A DNA stretch of 64,000 nt, taken from positions 186,001 to 250,000 of the forward strand of contig JAHEWK010000038.1 of assembly GCA_020740775.1 (NCBI GenBank), given 5' to 3'. Below the pieces are notes generated by a model, which was given only the letters and a program-made list of their open reading frames with translations, made no database searches and had not been told where the DNA came from. The first letter of the stretch is position 1, and each line of letters opens with the position of its first letter. The translations under genes were made by a program, and so were the position numbers. The stretch is from Ilyonectria destructans (taxonomy: Eukaryota; Ascomycota; Sordariomycetes; Hypocreales; Nectriaceae). Positions 1 through 10,868 of the stretch are shown here, piece after piece.

Positions 1-2214
1 GATGATATCGACGCTATGGGGTATGATCTCCAAGATCCTACAGGCCCAGTAAAAGCATATCGGCCCGACCAGGTCGGCCAGCTTGGCCGATTGATTGAGA
101 CAGTACGAGGTGCTACAGCCCCCAACCAGGTGACCGCTGGTTCGGAGCATCTTTTGCAGATGCTAGATCAGCTCCGCGAAGCCCAAGCAGATATCACCGA
201 CTTTGCGGATGATGTCGAGACTGTCGCTTCCGCAGAGAACCCAGAGCAGTGCCAGCCAAGCATGGTAGCCAGGAGCGAGCTCCCAACGCAACGTCAGCTT
301 AGAGGGATCAAGAGCAAGCAGGATCAAGCTGACAAGGAAATTGTGAAAAGAATCCAAGGCACTGATGGAGCTCAGATTACGCAAATCACAGCTGCCGGCG
401 CAGAAGCATTACTGAACCATACCTTCGCGGGCGCGGGAGAAGATATCATAGAAATGCCAGAAATAGACACCCGGAACACCCAAAGACCCAGTGCCAGGGT
501 CGCCTTTGGACCGTCGACAACATTCCTCCATGCCGGTCGGGAGATTGCAAGGAGGTTCACCTTGAACGAGCGGCAGGAAATCGCCTTCCTTTTAGTATGT
601 CGCCATCTCGATACCATCCGGGACGAAGATAACAACGATGATTTCGATAGCAGTAATGTCGAGAACAATGATAACGCACAACTATGCGAGTTCCTGGGTG
701 GGAAGGGCGGCACTGGGAAGTCCAGAGTCATCGAGGCGTTGGCGGAATTGTTCGCTAGCAAAGACGTATCGCACAGGCTGCTTATGACGGCAACATCGGG
801 GGCCGCAGCAGCGCGGATCAACGGCGTGACTATTCACTCCGCCTGTGGGATGCAACCCAACGCATCCAGCGGCAATGCCGACGATGGCACCACGGTAACC
901 TACGTGGACGGTGATGCTCGAAAAAGATGGAGAGAAAAGTGGCTGCTTATCATTGATGAGGTGAGCATGCTGGGCCTCCAGACCCTTTCCGATATCAACA
1001 AGCGACTTTGCGCCGCCCGGGGATCGAATCAAGATTTTGGCGGCATCCCAGTGGTACTACTCTCAGGAGATTTTCACCAGTTCCGCCCAGTGCAAAACAA
1101 GTCGCTATTGACGCCATGGTCCGCCCTCAGGATTGCGGATGAAATGAGGGCGCACGCACTCTGGGCTCGATTTACCACCGTCGTTATGCTCACCGAACAG
1201 GTGCGCGCAGCGGGGGACCCGGAGCTGCAGCGGCTGCTGACTCGGATCCGGCAGGGGCAGCAAGACGAGTCCGACATGGAGCTTCTTAATAGCCGGTGCT
1301 TTCAGGAAGGCCGAGCCATACCATGGGGCAAGGGCATCACAGTAGTTACACCCCTTAACAGCAATAGATGGAGCTTGAACATGGATGCGGTCTTGGCCTT
1401 CCAGAGGCACCACCAGAAGCCAGTCCGGATATTTCTACCCCAGCACCGTTGGGGTAAACCCAATACATTGCCGGTAACGGAGGAAGAAGCTACGCTCATG
1501 GCCAGCGTCGGAGATGACAGCAAGATCTGTGTGCCGGCCACGTTCATGTTCGTACCTGGCATGCCGGTGGTAGTGACGAAGAATATAAACCCAGGCCTCA
1601 AGCTCGTGAACGGGGCCAAGTACAAAGCACTGGAAGTTATACCAGACGCCAAGAGATTCCCAGGGTATCAACTCGCCCCGAATATCATCCTCCACTTTGG
1701 ACCACCTGCCGGCATCATCCTGTCGTCCGAGTCAACCAAGACGTTCGAATTTGATGAAATGCCACCAGGCACAATCCTGCTTACTCCAACGAGTGCCCAA
1801 ATACCAATCGAAAAGAAGAAGAGGGTCAAGAAGAGGCCTTGGCAGAGGCATAATGTGAGCCGCCGAGGACTTCCCTGCACTGCGGCATTCGCATGCACCG
1901 ATTACAAAATCCAAGGCGAAACCGTCCTCGAGATTGCGCTGGAGCTGCGAGGAACCGGAACAAGGTTGAATACCACAACTGGACAACTCGAGCCAGGAAA
2001 GTGCGATCCGTACAGCCTGTATGTGCAGCTATCGCGGTGCACGTCGCTTGATGGTATTATGTTGCTGTCAAAGGCACGGGTGCAGGACATAGTCGGGAAT
2101 AAAATACCACAGGAAATGTTTGATGGCGAGGCTAGGCTGGACCAGTTGTGCGAGCGGACAGTAAATGAGGCCCGATTATCATTGTTGTCACATAATCCTT
2201 CTGCACAATACTAG
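1..2214 (+). CDS. Helitron transposase, C-terminal Pif1-like helicase part (partial at window edge)
   Basis: The frame is open from base 1, so the N-terminal part lies outside the window. What remains (about 735 codons) is an SF1B Pif1/RecD-like helicase, the module that unwinds DNA during rolling-circle Helitron transposition. Visible motifs in order are Walker A GGKGGTGKS, Walker B IIDEVSM, GDFHQFRP, the late motif TDYKIQG and YVQLSRC. The second copy at 3100-5310 on the minus strand is nearly identical in protein; this copy has one extra codon near the C-terminus. No stop or frameshift is visible. Its C-terminus faces the other copy, giving a tail-to-tail inverted pair. Family assignment is firm; whether the full element is intact cannot be judged here. 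Confidence 0.93.
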   Translation, partial: DDIDAMGYDLQDPTGPVKAYRPDQVGQLGRLIETVRGATAPNQVTAGSEHLLQMLDQLREAQADITDFADDVETVASAENPEQCQPSMVARSELPTQRQLRGIKSKQDQADKEIVKRIQGTDGAQITQITAAGAEALLNHTFAGAGEDIIEMPEIDTRNTQRPSARVAFGPSTTFLHAGREIARRFTLNERQEIAFLLVCRHLDTIRDEDNNDDFDSSNVENNDNAQLCEFLGGKGGTGKSRVIEALAELFASKDVSHRLLMTATSGAAAARINGVTIHSACGMQPNASSGNADDGTTVTYVDGDARKRWREKWLLIIDEVSMLGLQTLSDINKRLCAARGSNQDFGGIPVVLLSGDFHQFRPVQNKSLLTPWSALRIADEMRAHALWARFTTVVMLTEQVRAAGDPELQRLLTRIRQGQQDESDMELLNSRCFQEGRAIPWGKGITVVTPLNSNRWSLNMDAVLAFQRHHQKPVRIFLPQHRWGKPNTLPVTEEEATLMASVGDDSKICVPATFMFVPGMPVVVTKNINPGLKLVNGAKYKALEVIPDAKRFPGYQLAPNIILHFGPPAGIILSSESTKTFEFDEMPPGTILLTPTSAQIPIEKKKRVKKRPWQRHNVSRRGLPCTAAFACTDYKIQGETVLEIALELRGTGTRLNTTTGQLEPGKCDPYSLYVQLSRCTSLDGIMLLSKARVQDIVGNKIPQEMFDGEARLDQLCERTVNEARLSLLSHNPSAQY

Positions 2215-2360
2215 CAGTAGCGTAATTTAGATATGCCTTTTATATAGAAGTAGAAAGAGAGAAAATAAATATATAGTTATAACTAATCAGATAACACATA
2301 TTCAAGTTTCAAGCAGAAGAGAAAATGTCATAAAATATGCCTTTCGGTACGAAAGGTCTT
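2215..2360 (+). mobile_element. Probable Helitron 3' terminal region with hairpin
   Basis: AT-rich tail after the helicase stop. At 2340-2356 lies a perfect hairpin, stem CCTTTCG / CGAAAGG with loop GTA. The first 100 bases or so are clearly related to the sequence just downstream of the minus-strand helicase stop (2990-3099), so they belong to the element. A hairpin close to the 3' end is the usual Helitron layout. The exact terminus (a CTRR) was not fixed with confidence. Confidence 0.55.
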
Positions 2361-2500
2361 CTTAAGCTCTGGGATTTTTCACCCCCCAAAATCCTCATTA
2401 CCCGATTCGGGAGCGCACCTGCACCTCCTGTTGGTCCGGATTAACCCCATCCGAATGGCCCCAGGCACGTGAAATGCACGTGAAATGTACGTGGGAACTC
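2361..2500. repeat. Dispersed module with CACGTG motifs, second copy inverted at 17.6-18.0 kb
   Basis: This segment runs from the hairpin through a shared GTTGGTCCGGATTAACCCC stretch to repeated CACGTGAAATG units near 2465-2490. The same blocks, in the same order but inverted and with about 110 bp of extra sequence, occur at 17600-17977. It is therefore a dispersed repeat, either a Helitron-end flank or a small element of its own. No gene is seen in it. Confidence 0.6.
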
Positions 2501-2975
2501 GTTACCTCAGCTGCGCAAAATGGACCGCGCAACGGGAAGGCATGTTGCGATGCTCACAGACAAAGATGGGAAACCTATCATACTTCCTGGGAGGAAAGGC
2601 GGCGTCTGACGGTGACAAATGGGCGCCAGATATGCGCGCAGTACTGGCGACGATCAAATTTGCCATTGCAACGGGGAGGCTTGACATGGACCAGAAGCCT
2701 CAGGCACACTAACTATTCAGATTGAATCCTACTAACATCATACAGTCTCATTTTGGCAGACCGTGCTTCAGCTGCTGAGGATAGGATGCTGAACACTTGG
2801 AGAAATTGGCCTTCAAGCAGGCCTGTCACTGCATATACATCAGATTGGACCAATCAGTAAAGTGAAATTGTGGGGCTTCGGGTGATTATGGAAGAACCAT
2901 ACGAAACGAAAATAGCTTAGCGCAAAGGCCCTCTGGGGTGTGTCCCCCCGGGCGAAATAAAATCCATCCATCCAT
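2485..2975 (+). mobile_element. 5'-truncated LINE-like (non-LTR) retrotransposon 3' end
   Basis: A short open frame ends with the stop at 2710-2712. Its last residues (MRAVLATIKFAIATGRL) resemble the tail of a fungal LINE ORF2. The following 260 bp are an untranslated tail ending in GGGCGAAATAAAA plus three ATCC repeats. The block from about 2630 to 2965 recurs inverted at 50200-50530, there ending in GGGCGAATAAAAA plus ACCT repeats. Two copies sharing one 3' end but different short tandem repeats fits target-primed reverse transcription. The LINE identity is inferred, because no reverse transcriptase domain remains. Confidence 0.6.
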
Positions 2976-3099
2976 TCTTGTCCTTATATACATTTTATGA
3001 GATTCTCTCTTATGCTCTGATTATATATGTATTGGTTTTCTATCCTTCTACCTACTTCTATTTATATATAAGAAACCTATTATCTAAATTACATTACCG

Positions 3100-6000
3100 C
3101 TAGTATTGTGCAGATAGATATGACAATAACGATAATCGGGCCTCATTTACTGTCCTCTCGCACAACTGTTCCAGCCTAGCCTCGCCATCAAACATTTCCT
3201 GTGGTATTTTATTCCCGACTATATCCTCCACACGCGCCTTTGACAGCAATATAATACCATCCAGCGATTTGCACCGCGATAGCTGCACATACAGGCTATA
3301 TGGATCGCACTTTCGTGGCTCGAGTTGTCCAGTCTTGGTATTCAGCTTTGTCCCGGTTCCTCGCAGCTCCAGCGCAATCTCGAGGACGGTTTCGCCTTGG
3401 ATTTTGTAATCGGTGCATGCGAATGCCGCAGTGCAGGGAAGTCCTCGGCGGCTCACATTATGCCTCTGCCAAGGCCTCTTCTTGACCCTCTTCTTCTTTT
3501 CGATTGGTATTTGCGCACTCGTTGGAGTAAGCAGGATTGTGCCTGGTGGCATTTCATCAAATTCGAACTTCATGGTTGACTCGGACGACAGGATGATGCC
3601 GGCAGGTGGTCCAAAGTGGAAGATAATGTTCGGGGCCAGTTGATAGCCTGGGAATCTTTTGGTGTCTGGTATAACTTCTAGCGCTGTGTACTTGGCGCCA
3701 TTCACGAGCTTGAGGCCTGGGTTTATATTCATGGTCACCACCACCGGCATACCAGGCACGAACATGAATGTGGCCGGCACACAGATCTTGCTGTCATCTC
3801 CGACGCTGGCCATGAGCGTAGCTTCTTCCTCCGTTACCGGCAATGTATTGGGTTTACCCCAACGGTGCTGGGGTAGAAATATCCGGACTGGCTTCTGGTG
3901 CTGCCTCTGGAAGGCCAAGACCGCATCCATGTTCAGGCTCCATCTGGTGCTGTTGAGGGGTGTGACTGCTGTGATGCCCTTGCCCCATGGTATGGCTCGG
4001 CCTTCCTGAAAGCACCGGCTATTAAGAAGCTCCATGTCGGACTCGTCTTGCTGCCCCTGCCGGATCCGAGTCAGCAGCCGCTGCAGCTCCGGGTCCCCCG
4101 CTGCGCGCACCTGTTCGGTGAGCATAACGACGGTGGTAAATCGAGTCCAGAGTGCGTGCGCCCTCATTTCGTCTGCAATCCTGAGGGCGGACCATGGTGT
4201 CAATAGCGACTTGTTTTGCACTGGGCGGAACTGGTGGAAATCTCCTGATAGTAGCACCACTGGGATGCCGCCAAAATCTTGATTCGATCCCCGGGACGCG
4301 CAAAGTCGCTTGTTGATGTCGGAGAGCGTCTGGAGGCCCAGCATGCTCACCTCGTCAATGATGAGCAGCCACTTTCCTCTCCATCTTCTTCGACCATCAC
4401 CGTCCACGTAGGTTACCGTGCTGCCATCGTCGGCATTGCTGCCGGATGCGTTGGGTTGCATCCCACAGGCGGAGTGAATAGTCACGCCGTTGATCCGCGC
4501 TGCTGCGGCCCCCGATGTCGCCGTCATGAGCAGCCTGTGCGATATGTCTTTACTAGCGAACAATTCCGCCAACGCCTCGATGACCCTGGACTTCCCGGTG
4601 CCGCCCTCCCCACCCAAGAACTCGCATAGTTGTGCGTTATCATTGTTCTCGACATTACTGCTATCGAAATCATCCCTGTTATCTTCGTCCGGGATGGTGT
4701 CGAGATGGCGACACACTAAAAGGAAGGCGATTTCCTGCCGCTCGTTCAAGGTGAACCTCCTTGCAATCTCCCGACCGGCATGGAGGAATGTTGTCGACGG
4801 TCCAAAGGCGACCCTGGCACTGGGTCTTTGGATGTTCCGGGTGTCTGTTTCTGGCATTTCTATAATATCTTCTCCCGCGCCCGCGAAGGTATGGTTCAGT
4901 GATGCTTCTGCGCCGGCAGCTGTGATTTGCGTAATCTGAGCTCCATCAGTGCCTTGGATTCTTTTCACAATTTCCTTGTCAGCTTGATCCTGCTTGCTCT
5001 TGATCCCTCTAAGCTGACGTTGCGTTGGGAGCTCGCTCCTGGCTACCATGGTTGGCTGGCACTGCTCTGGGTTCTCTGCGGAAGCGACAGTCTCGACATC
5101 ATCCGCAAAGTCGGTGATATCTGCTTGAACTTCGCGGAGCTGATCTAGCATCTGCAATAGATGCTCCGAACCAGCGGTCACCTGGTTAGGAGCTGTAGCA
5201 CCTCGTACTGTCTCAATCAATCGGCCAAGCTGGCCAAGCTGGTCTGGGCGATATGCTTTTACTGGGCCTGTAGGATCTTGGAGATCATACCCCATAGCGT
5301 CGATATCATCCAAAACGGCGTCGTCCCCCGCAGCCGCCCACTGCTTTGCATCTCGCCGCGCATCTTCCGCTGATCGCTTCAAGAGCTGGATATTGCCTGC
5401 GATAGTCTGGAGTCTTTTGGGGAGTCGCCGTCTCCAATGTTCCCAGATTTCATTAATATCGCCTGATGCTGCTGTAGTGAACTTCTCCCATGGCACAAAG
5501 AGTGCGAGGTGCTGTACTGCAGCTCTGGTGCTAATATTAGTGTATGCTCCTCGTTTATCCGACCCACCTGTTCTATGGCTTGTGCTTACCTGCGGTATCT
5601 GTCTGCGTTTGTGTCAATATCAAAGTCCATATCGAGAAAGCCGTTGATGCATGGCACTGCATACTTCCCCGGGGGTCTTAGAGCCTGCACCCAGTCCCTT
5701 CCCTGCTTCCAGTTCCTCTCAAATTCTATCTTCACCAACTCCTTGGAAGATGAATCTATCCTCTTTTGCAATGTAACAAGCGACACGTAGTCATAGAAGC
5801 ATAATGTCTGCAGCACCTCTCCACGGTGGTCGTAGGCTTCAATGTATGGTAGCTTCTTGCCATCGCTTCCCACCAAGACCCTCTCCGCGTTGGCTTCCAC
5901 GTCGTTGCCGTTGCCATTGCCACCTATGCTCTCGACAGGTCGATCATCGTCGTCGCCTAAAGTGCGACTGCATTGCTGGAGATGCTGCCAGCGTCGGAGT

Positions 6001-7165
6001 ATTGCCCAGTATATCGTTGTCATATTCACATATGACCATTGTTTGGTACTCGAGAACTCACTTGGGTAATCCAGGAAGTGCGCAATCACCTCCACCTGCG
6101 ATAATGGCCGCTCAGTGAATATTCTGTTGGCGATTCTCATCAGATACTGGCGGTTTATATTTGCCTTGGCTTCGTAGTTTGCAGTTGTTGCACCTAGCCC
6201 GACGGCGCTGGTTGTGCTGATACTCGGAAAGAGCTCTGCTGCTATGGCCACTCTCTTCCAGATCGGATCTTGGATCTTTGTGGCGTAGTTTGTCAAGTAG
6301 TATATCAGCGCCATTGTCTTGCTTTGGGTTCCGATGAAGGAGATGTCGTGATTGTGCCGCAACCCAACCGCCATTGGCTTGTTCCATCGGTTGATCATGG
6401 GATGTGAGCGTTGGAGCCGAAGTATGCCATCCGCGCCAAATTCGCTTTTTGTAAAGAGCTTCCAAGGCGCATGGAATCGACATGTGGGCTTCTTCTCTCC
6501 CTCCTTGATATGAGAGTATTTGACACAAGTTGCAGTGTGGACATGCATCTGGACCCTGCCCGCGCAAAAGTGGGCTTCATCGTCAAACTGTTCAGAGAAG
6601 CGCGCTGCATCGGTCATCAGGTAGGATATGTTGTCGTAAACCACCCTAGTCTCGCTCTCCTCGCTAAAGGCAGCAGATTCATCCAGGTCCTGGATAATAG
6701 TTCAGCTTCCGACCCCACATTGGCTTTCCGTCATGTCAGTATATGAATGTACGTACCTCAGTGAAGACAGAATCGACATATTTCAGGATTCCTTCCCTTT
6801 CCATCGCCGCGCTCTCGTCATCCTCCATGTTCCCATGAGCACCGATAACGTTTCCAAGATCCAGGTTCCCTTCGAGCCATAGCAAACCGTGGACATGAAG
6901 AGCACCGCGTTCGTTGGTCTCGACAGCGCCAAAATACTGTCCAATCTGACCAAACACGGATTCCTCCCCAACCTTGACGTAATGCTCGAAGAACATCTCC
7001 ACTTCGCGGTAGAAGAAAATGGCAGAGCTTATGGGGTCAGTTATTGCCAGCTTCACCCTCTCATACCTATCCTGAAGGGCCCGAAGCAGGGTTGCTTCTG
7101 CATGACTGTCCCCCTTTCGGTATGCTGCCAGACGTAGTTTTACCGGGTTCGTGATATCATTGGGG
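3100..7165 (-). CDS. Helitron A transposase, 3' part (HUH Rep core and Pif1 helicase), three exons
   Basis: This is the downstream part of the gene that begins at 14014, displaced by the insertion at 7166-10868. Exons are 7165-6757, 6689-5590 and 5530-3100. The introns are 6690-6756 (GTACGT...CCAG) and 5531-5589 (GTAAGC...TTAG). The first exon opens with PNDITNPVKLRL, the expected continuation of WFTLN, and carries the rolling-circle HUH motif (GALHVHGLLWL). Exon 2 carries the tyrosine motif IYYLTNYATK. Exon 3 is the Pif1 helicase (GGEGGTGKS, IIDEVSM, GDFHQFRP, TDYKIQG, YVQLSRC). All three exons are open. HUH endonuclease plus Pif1 helicase is the defining Helitron pair. Exon limits were set by eye from splice motifs and frame. 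Confidence 0.88.
5531..5589 (-). other. Intron in Helitron A transposase
   Basis: 59-nt intron, GTAAGC at the 5' end and TATTAG at the 3' end. Splicing joins a phase-2 codon and yields a continuous frame reading ...DRYRSTRAAVQHLALFVPWEKF, a typical inter-domain stretch of fungal Helitron proteins. Confidence 0.85.
6690..6756 (-). other. Intron in Helitron A transposase
   Basis: 67-nt intron, GTACGT...TATCCAG, with a GCTGAAC branch-like motif near the 3' end. Removing it joins ...SVFTE to DLDESAAF in frame. Confidence 0.82.
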
Positions 7166-7575
7166 TCAGAAACCTATAAAGCAGATAACGGGAAGCCCAT
7201 CATCAGCTGCTCTATCACATGCTCCTTATCCGCCGTCTGTGTGTGGCCAGAGATTAGAACTCGATGCTTCTGTTCTGTTTGTAGCTTGTGCGTTGCGTCA
7301 TCACTGGCAAGCGTGTTCTACATGACCAATAATTATGTTCATACGAACATATAATATCTCAGCAGTGACATTTCCCTGCGTGTTCTAATACATGTAAAGG
7401 AAAGTCGATTATATAGTTCACCAATGTGATCTAATCCTGATGAAGCAAGGCCGAACTAAATTTATATAGAGTTGGGTGAAAACGAGCGGGGTTCCCCCCC
7501 CCCCCCAAACCCTTCCCTCCCTCAACTCTTCTCCCTCCATGATTTTGGCTGTGATAAATATTTGCAGAGAACAAA

Positions 7576-10430
7576 ATGCCAACCGCCTCTCACGTCTGTA
7601 GCAGGTGTGGAGAGCCTTGGACTTCAGGCCTATCTGGAACATGTCGCACGTGCCCACGATGTCGAAAGGCGGATGCAGTTCGCAGAGAACGAAGGAAACG
7701 CGCACGCCAGGGTGATGGGGTACGTCGCTGTACCAGTTGTCTTAGGCCCTGGAACTCAACACTCTTCCATACTTGCCATATCTGCCGTGAGAATACTGCC
7801 AAGGCGAAAAAACGGCAGCGCGATTCAGGGTTATTTCGTGTATCAGCAGCACGTACCAGTGGCAGTTCTCTCTGTTCAAACTGTCAAAGACCCTGGCACT
7901 CGGATCTATATATTATCTGTGATGAATGTCGTCACAACATCGCCTTGCGCCGTGCTGGTCAGGCAGTGACATCGGTTGATACAAACATAGGCAATCGACG
8001 TATGAACAGAGCAGATCGAAACAGCCGACCGTCGGCTACTTCGATCCCAACTGAGACCAGATCCTCTACTGCTTCTCCCTCGCCCTCTCCTAATGTACCA
8101 GCTAGACGACCCAGGACTAACCGAAGAGCACGACCTACTAGGATGTGGTGGTCGCGCGTAGCCTGCCTCAAGGTGCGACCATTTAGTCAAAGCTGGAATC
8201 GGCGTTGTTCCTTTTGCTCAATACCGCTTCTTTCGACAGAAAGGTCTGGATGGTGTTGCACAAATGGGAAAAGAAGGGCTCCGAGACTTCCGCCATATCC
8301 ACAATATTTTCAGCAATGGCTAGACGACACAGATTTGCCGCTGTCGATGCTGAGTCGTCGTCTTAATAGCCTCTTTGCATTCTCTCTTATAGGCTCATCT
8401 GAGCGATTCATTCATCCTCCAGCACCGGCTGATGTAGTCGTTTCCGGCCGAGTATACCACCGGCTACCCAATCTTTCGACAGGCGATCATAGTATGCGAT
8501 GGTTTTTATACGATGAATCAGCTCGATCACGCACTGCGACGACTAAGCGGGTCCCTTTGATTGCGGTGGAGAAGGTTCGCAATTTGCTGGAAAGAGTCAA
8601 TCCATATGTACCCACTGTTCGCCGTGCTATGTCCACTGTCGACCCTGAGACTATACCAATTGCGATAGAATTGAGAGACTTTCCAGCTGATGGAGAAGTA
8701 GCTGCGATTATTAATATGCAAAATCTGAGCAGGGTCAACCCCCCGGAAAGTTCTTTATTTTACTCGCAGTGGACAATGCCACTTTATGCATATCCTTTCT
8801 CGGCATTATGAACCTCTTCAGTATCCCTTATTGTTCCCACATGGTAATCCTGGTTGGGGAATATCGGAGTCATCTAACTCCAACTCCAATGAGACCGATG
8901 ACCGATACCAGCTAACGCAGCAGCAATGGTATCGCAGTCTGCTTCTTGGTGAGCCGCGTTTTTGTTATTTTGGCCGCCTTACCTGTGAATATTTAGTAGA
9001 TATGTTTTCCAGGATTGAGGATGCGCGACTACATTACTTGAGATACGGGCGAACGCTTCAAACATCAGGCCTAGACCATGTAACCGATCACCTAAGGGCA
9101 GATTGGATGCGAAATAGGTTACCGTCTAGCTTTACAGGGTCCCGAGCATGGGCCTCTGAACAAGTGGCTGATGCTTTAGCTCTTGCTCGAAAATTCGGCA
9201 AGCCAAGTTTCTTTATTACGATGACGACAAATACTAATTGGCCCGAAATAACTTCCTCTATGAAACCTGGTCAAGTCTTTACAGATATACCGGTGATTGT
9301 CTGTCGTGCCTTTAATCTGAGAATGAAATATCTGAAAAACTTTATCAAGGATCATTTTGGAACCACTTTATATTTTATTAGCGTGGTTGAATTCCAGAAA
9401 CGGGGCCTGCCCCATTGTCATATGCTAATCAAGGTTAATAATGCTCTCTTATCTCAGTAGATTTCTTAGAGCTGATTAAATCTGTCCTTAGATATCGCCC
9501 GAGCCTACTTTGGAAGCTCTGGATACAATTATCTCTGCTGAACTGCCACGGTTACCTGCAGATGCTGCACTTCGTGCTGCAGTTCTCCGATTCAATATGC
9601 ACAGTCAGAGCCATCTCTCAAGGAGAAACGCTTATTGCAATACAAACGGACGCTGTAGATTTGGCTTTCCTCAACCCCGATCTAATCGCACAACAATGGA
9701 TTCGCAAGGTCGTGTGCATTTTCGACGTCGAGAGGCAGAAGATGTATGGGTCGTACCATATATGCCTTCTCTATTGCTCTATATGGACTCTCACATACAT
9801 ATTGATGTTTGCCTCTCCGCTCATGTCTTTATGTATCTCTTTAAATATCTGTTCAAAGGGCAAGATCGAACTGGCTTCCGATTCCAAGACGAATCCGCTC
9901 CTGACATCCCGGATGAGTACGAATATTATATTGCAGCCAGATACCTCTCATCATCTGAGGCCGCCTGGCGAATATTGTCTTATAATATTACCTGCAAAGA
10001 ACCGACTGTAAAAGGACTACCCATGCATCTGGAAAACGAACAAGCCGGCCAATTAATACAATTATCAAACCAATCATTTATGTGCGAACTTCTATGGTAT
10101 TTCCAAAGACCATCGCAAGACCCTTTTATTAACCTTACTTATCCGGAATTCTACAGCAAGTATTACTATGTCATCTTACCAATTAATCGTCCATTGCAAC
10201 AAAACCAATGGTTTATTTCGCACACTCAAACTAGGGACTGTATGAAGCAACGTGTGCTGACTAAATGACAGACGGGCAACTCTGTAACATGCATACATAC
10301 TGTACACCCGCGAGTAGGAGAACTATTTTACCTTCGTCTATTACTTCAACACCGACCAGCCTTTACATTCGCCGAACTAAGATTAGTTCAGGGCATACAA
10401 TATCAGACATACTAGGAAGCTGCGATAGCC
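7576..10430 (+). pseudogene. Element D copy 1 Helitron Rep gene, disabled
   Basis: The N-terminus has three repeats of a CxxC-PW-...-CxxC zinc ribbon. These are followed by a long linker and the Helitron Rep domain with the HUH motif (GLPHCHMLIKV) and a YLFKYLFKG tyrosine motif near 9830. An intron lies at 9434-9491 (GTTAAT...CTTAG), conserved in copy 2. It is broken three ways. At 8739-8744 a run of six C replaces the five C of copy 2 and shifts the frame. There is an in-frame TGA at 10266-10268. There is an in-frame TAG about 150 bp later in QTY*EAAIAL. Both stops fit C-to-T changes (CGA and CAG). Similarity resumes in frame after each stop, so this is a decayed gene. Confidence 0.85.
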
Positions 10431-10449
10431 TTGGGACTTTTCCAACATA

Positions 10450-10748
10450 TATACAACACACCTGCAACACCATCAAATGCTAAAAAGAGGCAGGACCGCT
10501 GGGGTGGCCGGGCCCAATCAAGTCCATCCAAAAAGCCACGTTCATTAACTTCAAGCCAAGACTCGGTAGAAGGCACGCACACAGAAATGGATTTCGATGA
10601 GGAGGAAAGGACTGACACGCCTCCGTCAACGCAAATCAACCAATCCTCATCATCTGTGCGAACCCAAGATGTTGAAGTTATTGACGATGATGCGCCAAAT
10701 GTACCAGCTGTTCCGGAACGTCGCCATCGAAAACAACGCCGTCGCTAG
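10450..10748 (+). pseudogene. Residual tail of element D OB-fold-like protein gene
   Basis: From about 10452 the sequence matches the C-terminal tail of the OB-fold-like frame in copy 2 (Ser/Pro/Gln-rich, with AKKRQDRWGGRA and acidic EVIDDDAP stretches). The OB-fold core and the whole helicase are missing, so Rep sequence (...ALGLFQHI) is joined directly to this tail. The equivalent junction in copy 2 lies elsewhere (about 24167), so the two internal deletions are different events. Confidence 0.7.
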
Positions 10749-10868
10749 GACTAAAATTGGAACTGAATAATATGGACATGTAATTTAACTTCAAATAGGA
10801 TAAAGAATATGAAGAATGACACTTGACTGTTCTCATGGTCCAGGGCGCGGAGCGCGACTGAGATCTCG

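Larger units (their letters stand above)
7166..10868 (+). mobile_element. Element D copy 1: Helitron nested inside Helitron A
   Basis: Deleting these 3703 bases restores an uninterrupted host codon: AA|C then CCC AAT GAT, giving ...WFTLN-PNDITNP... on the minus strand. The inserted strand starts TCAGAAACC (Helitrons start with TC). It ends with a small GCGC-GGA-GCGC hairpin followed by ACTGAGATCTCG. It carries a Rep-type gene (7576-10430) and the tail of an OB-fold-like gene, but no helicase, so it is an internally deleted derivative. No target duplication is needed to explain the junction, as expected for Helitrons. One base of ambiguity (G) remains at the junction. A second copy sits at the same codon of a related host gene at 23487. 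Confidence 0.85.

Noticed and set aside
7160..7330. Apparent coding frame on the minus strand upstream of PNDITNP, as if Helitron A continued straight upstream
   Set aside because: The matching upstream half of the gene ends at 10869 and joins perfectly at the insertion point; this frame contains stops and belongs to the 5' end of element D.
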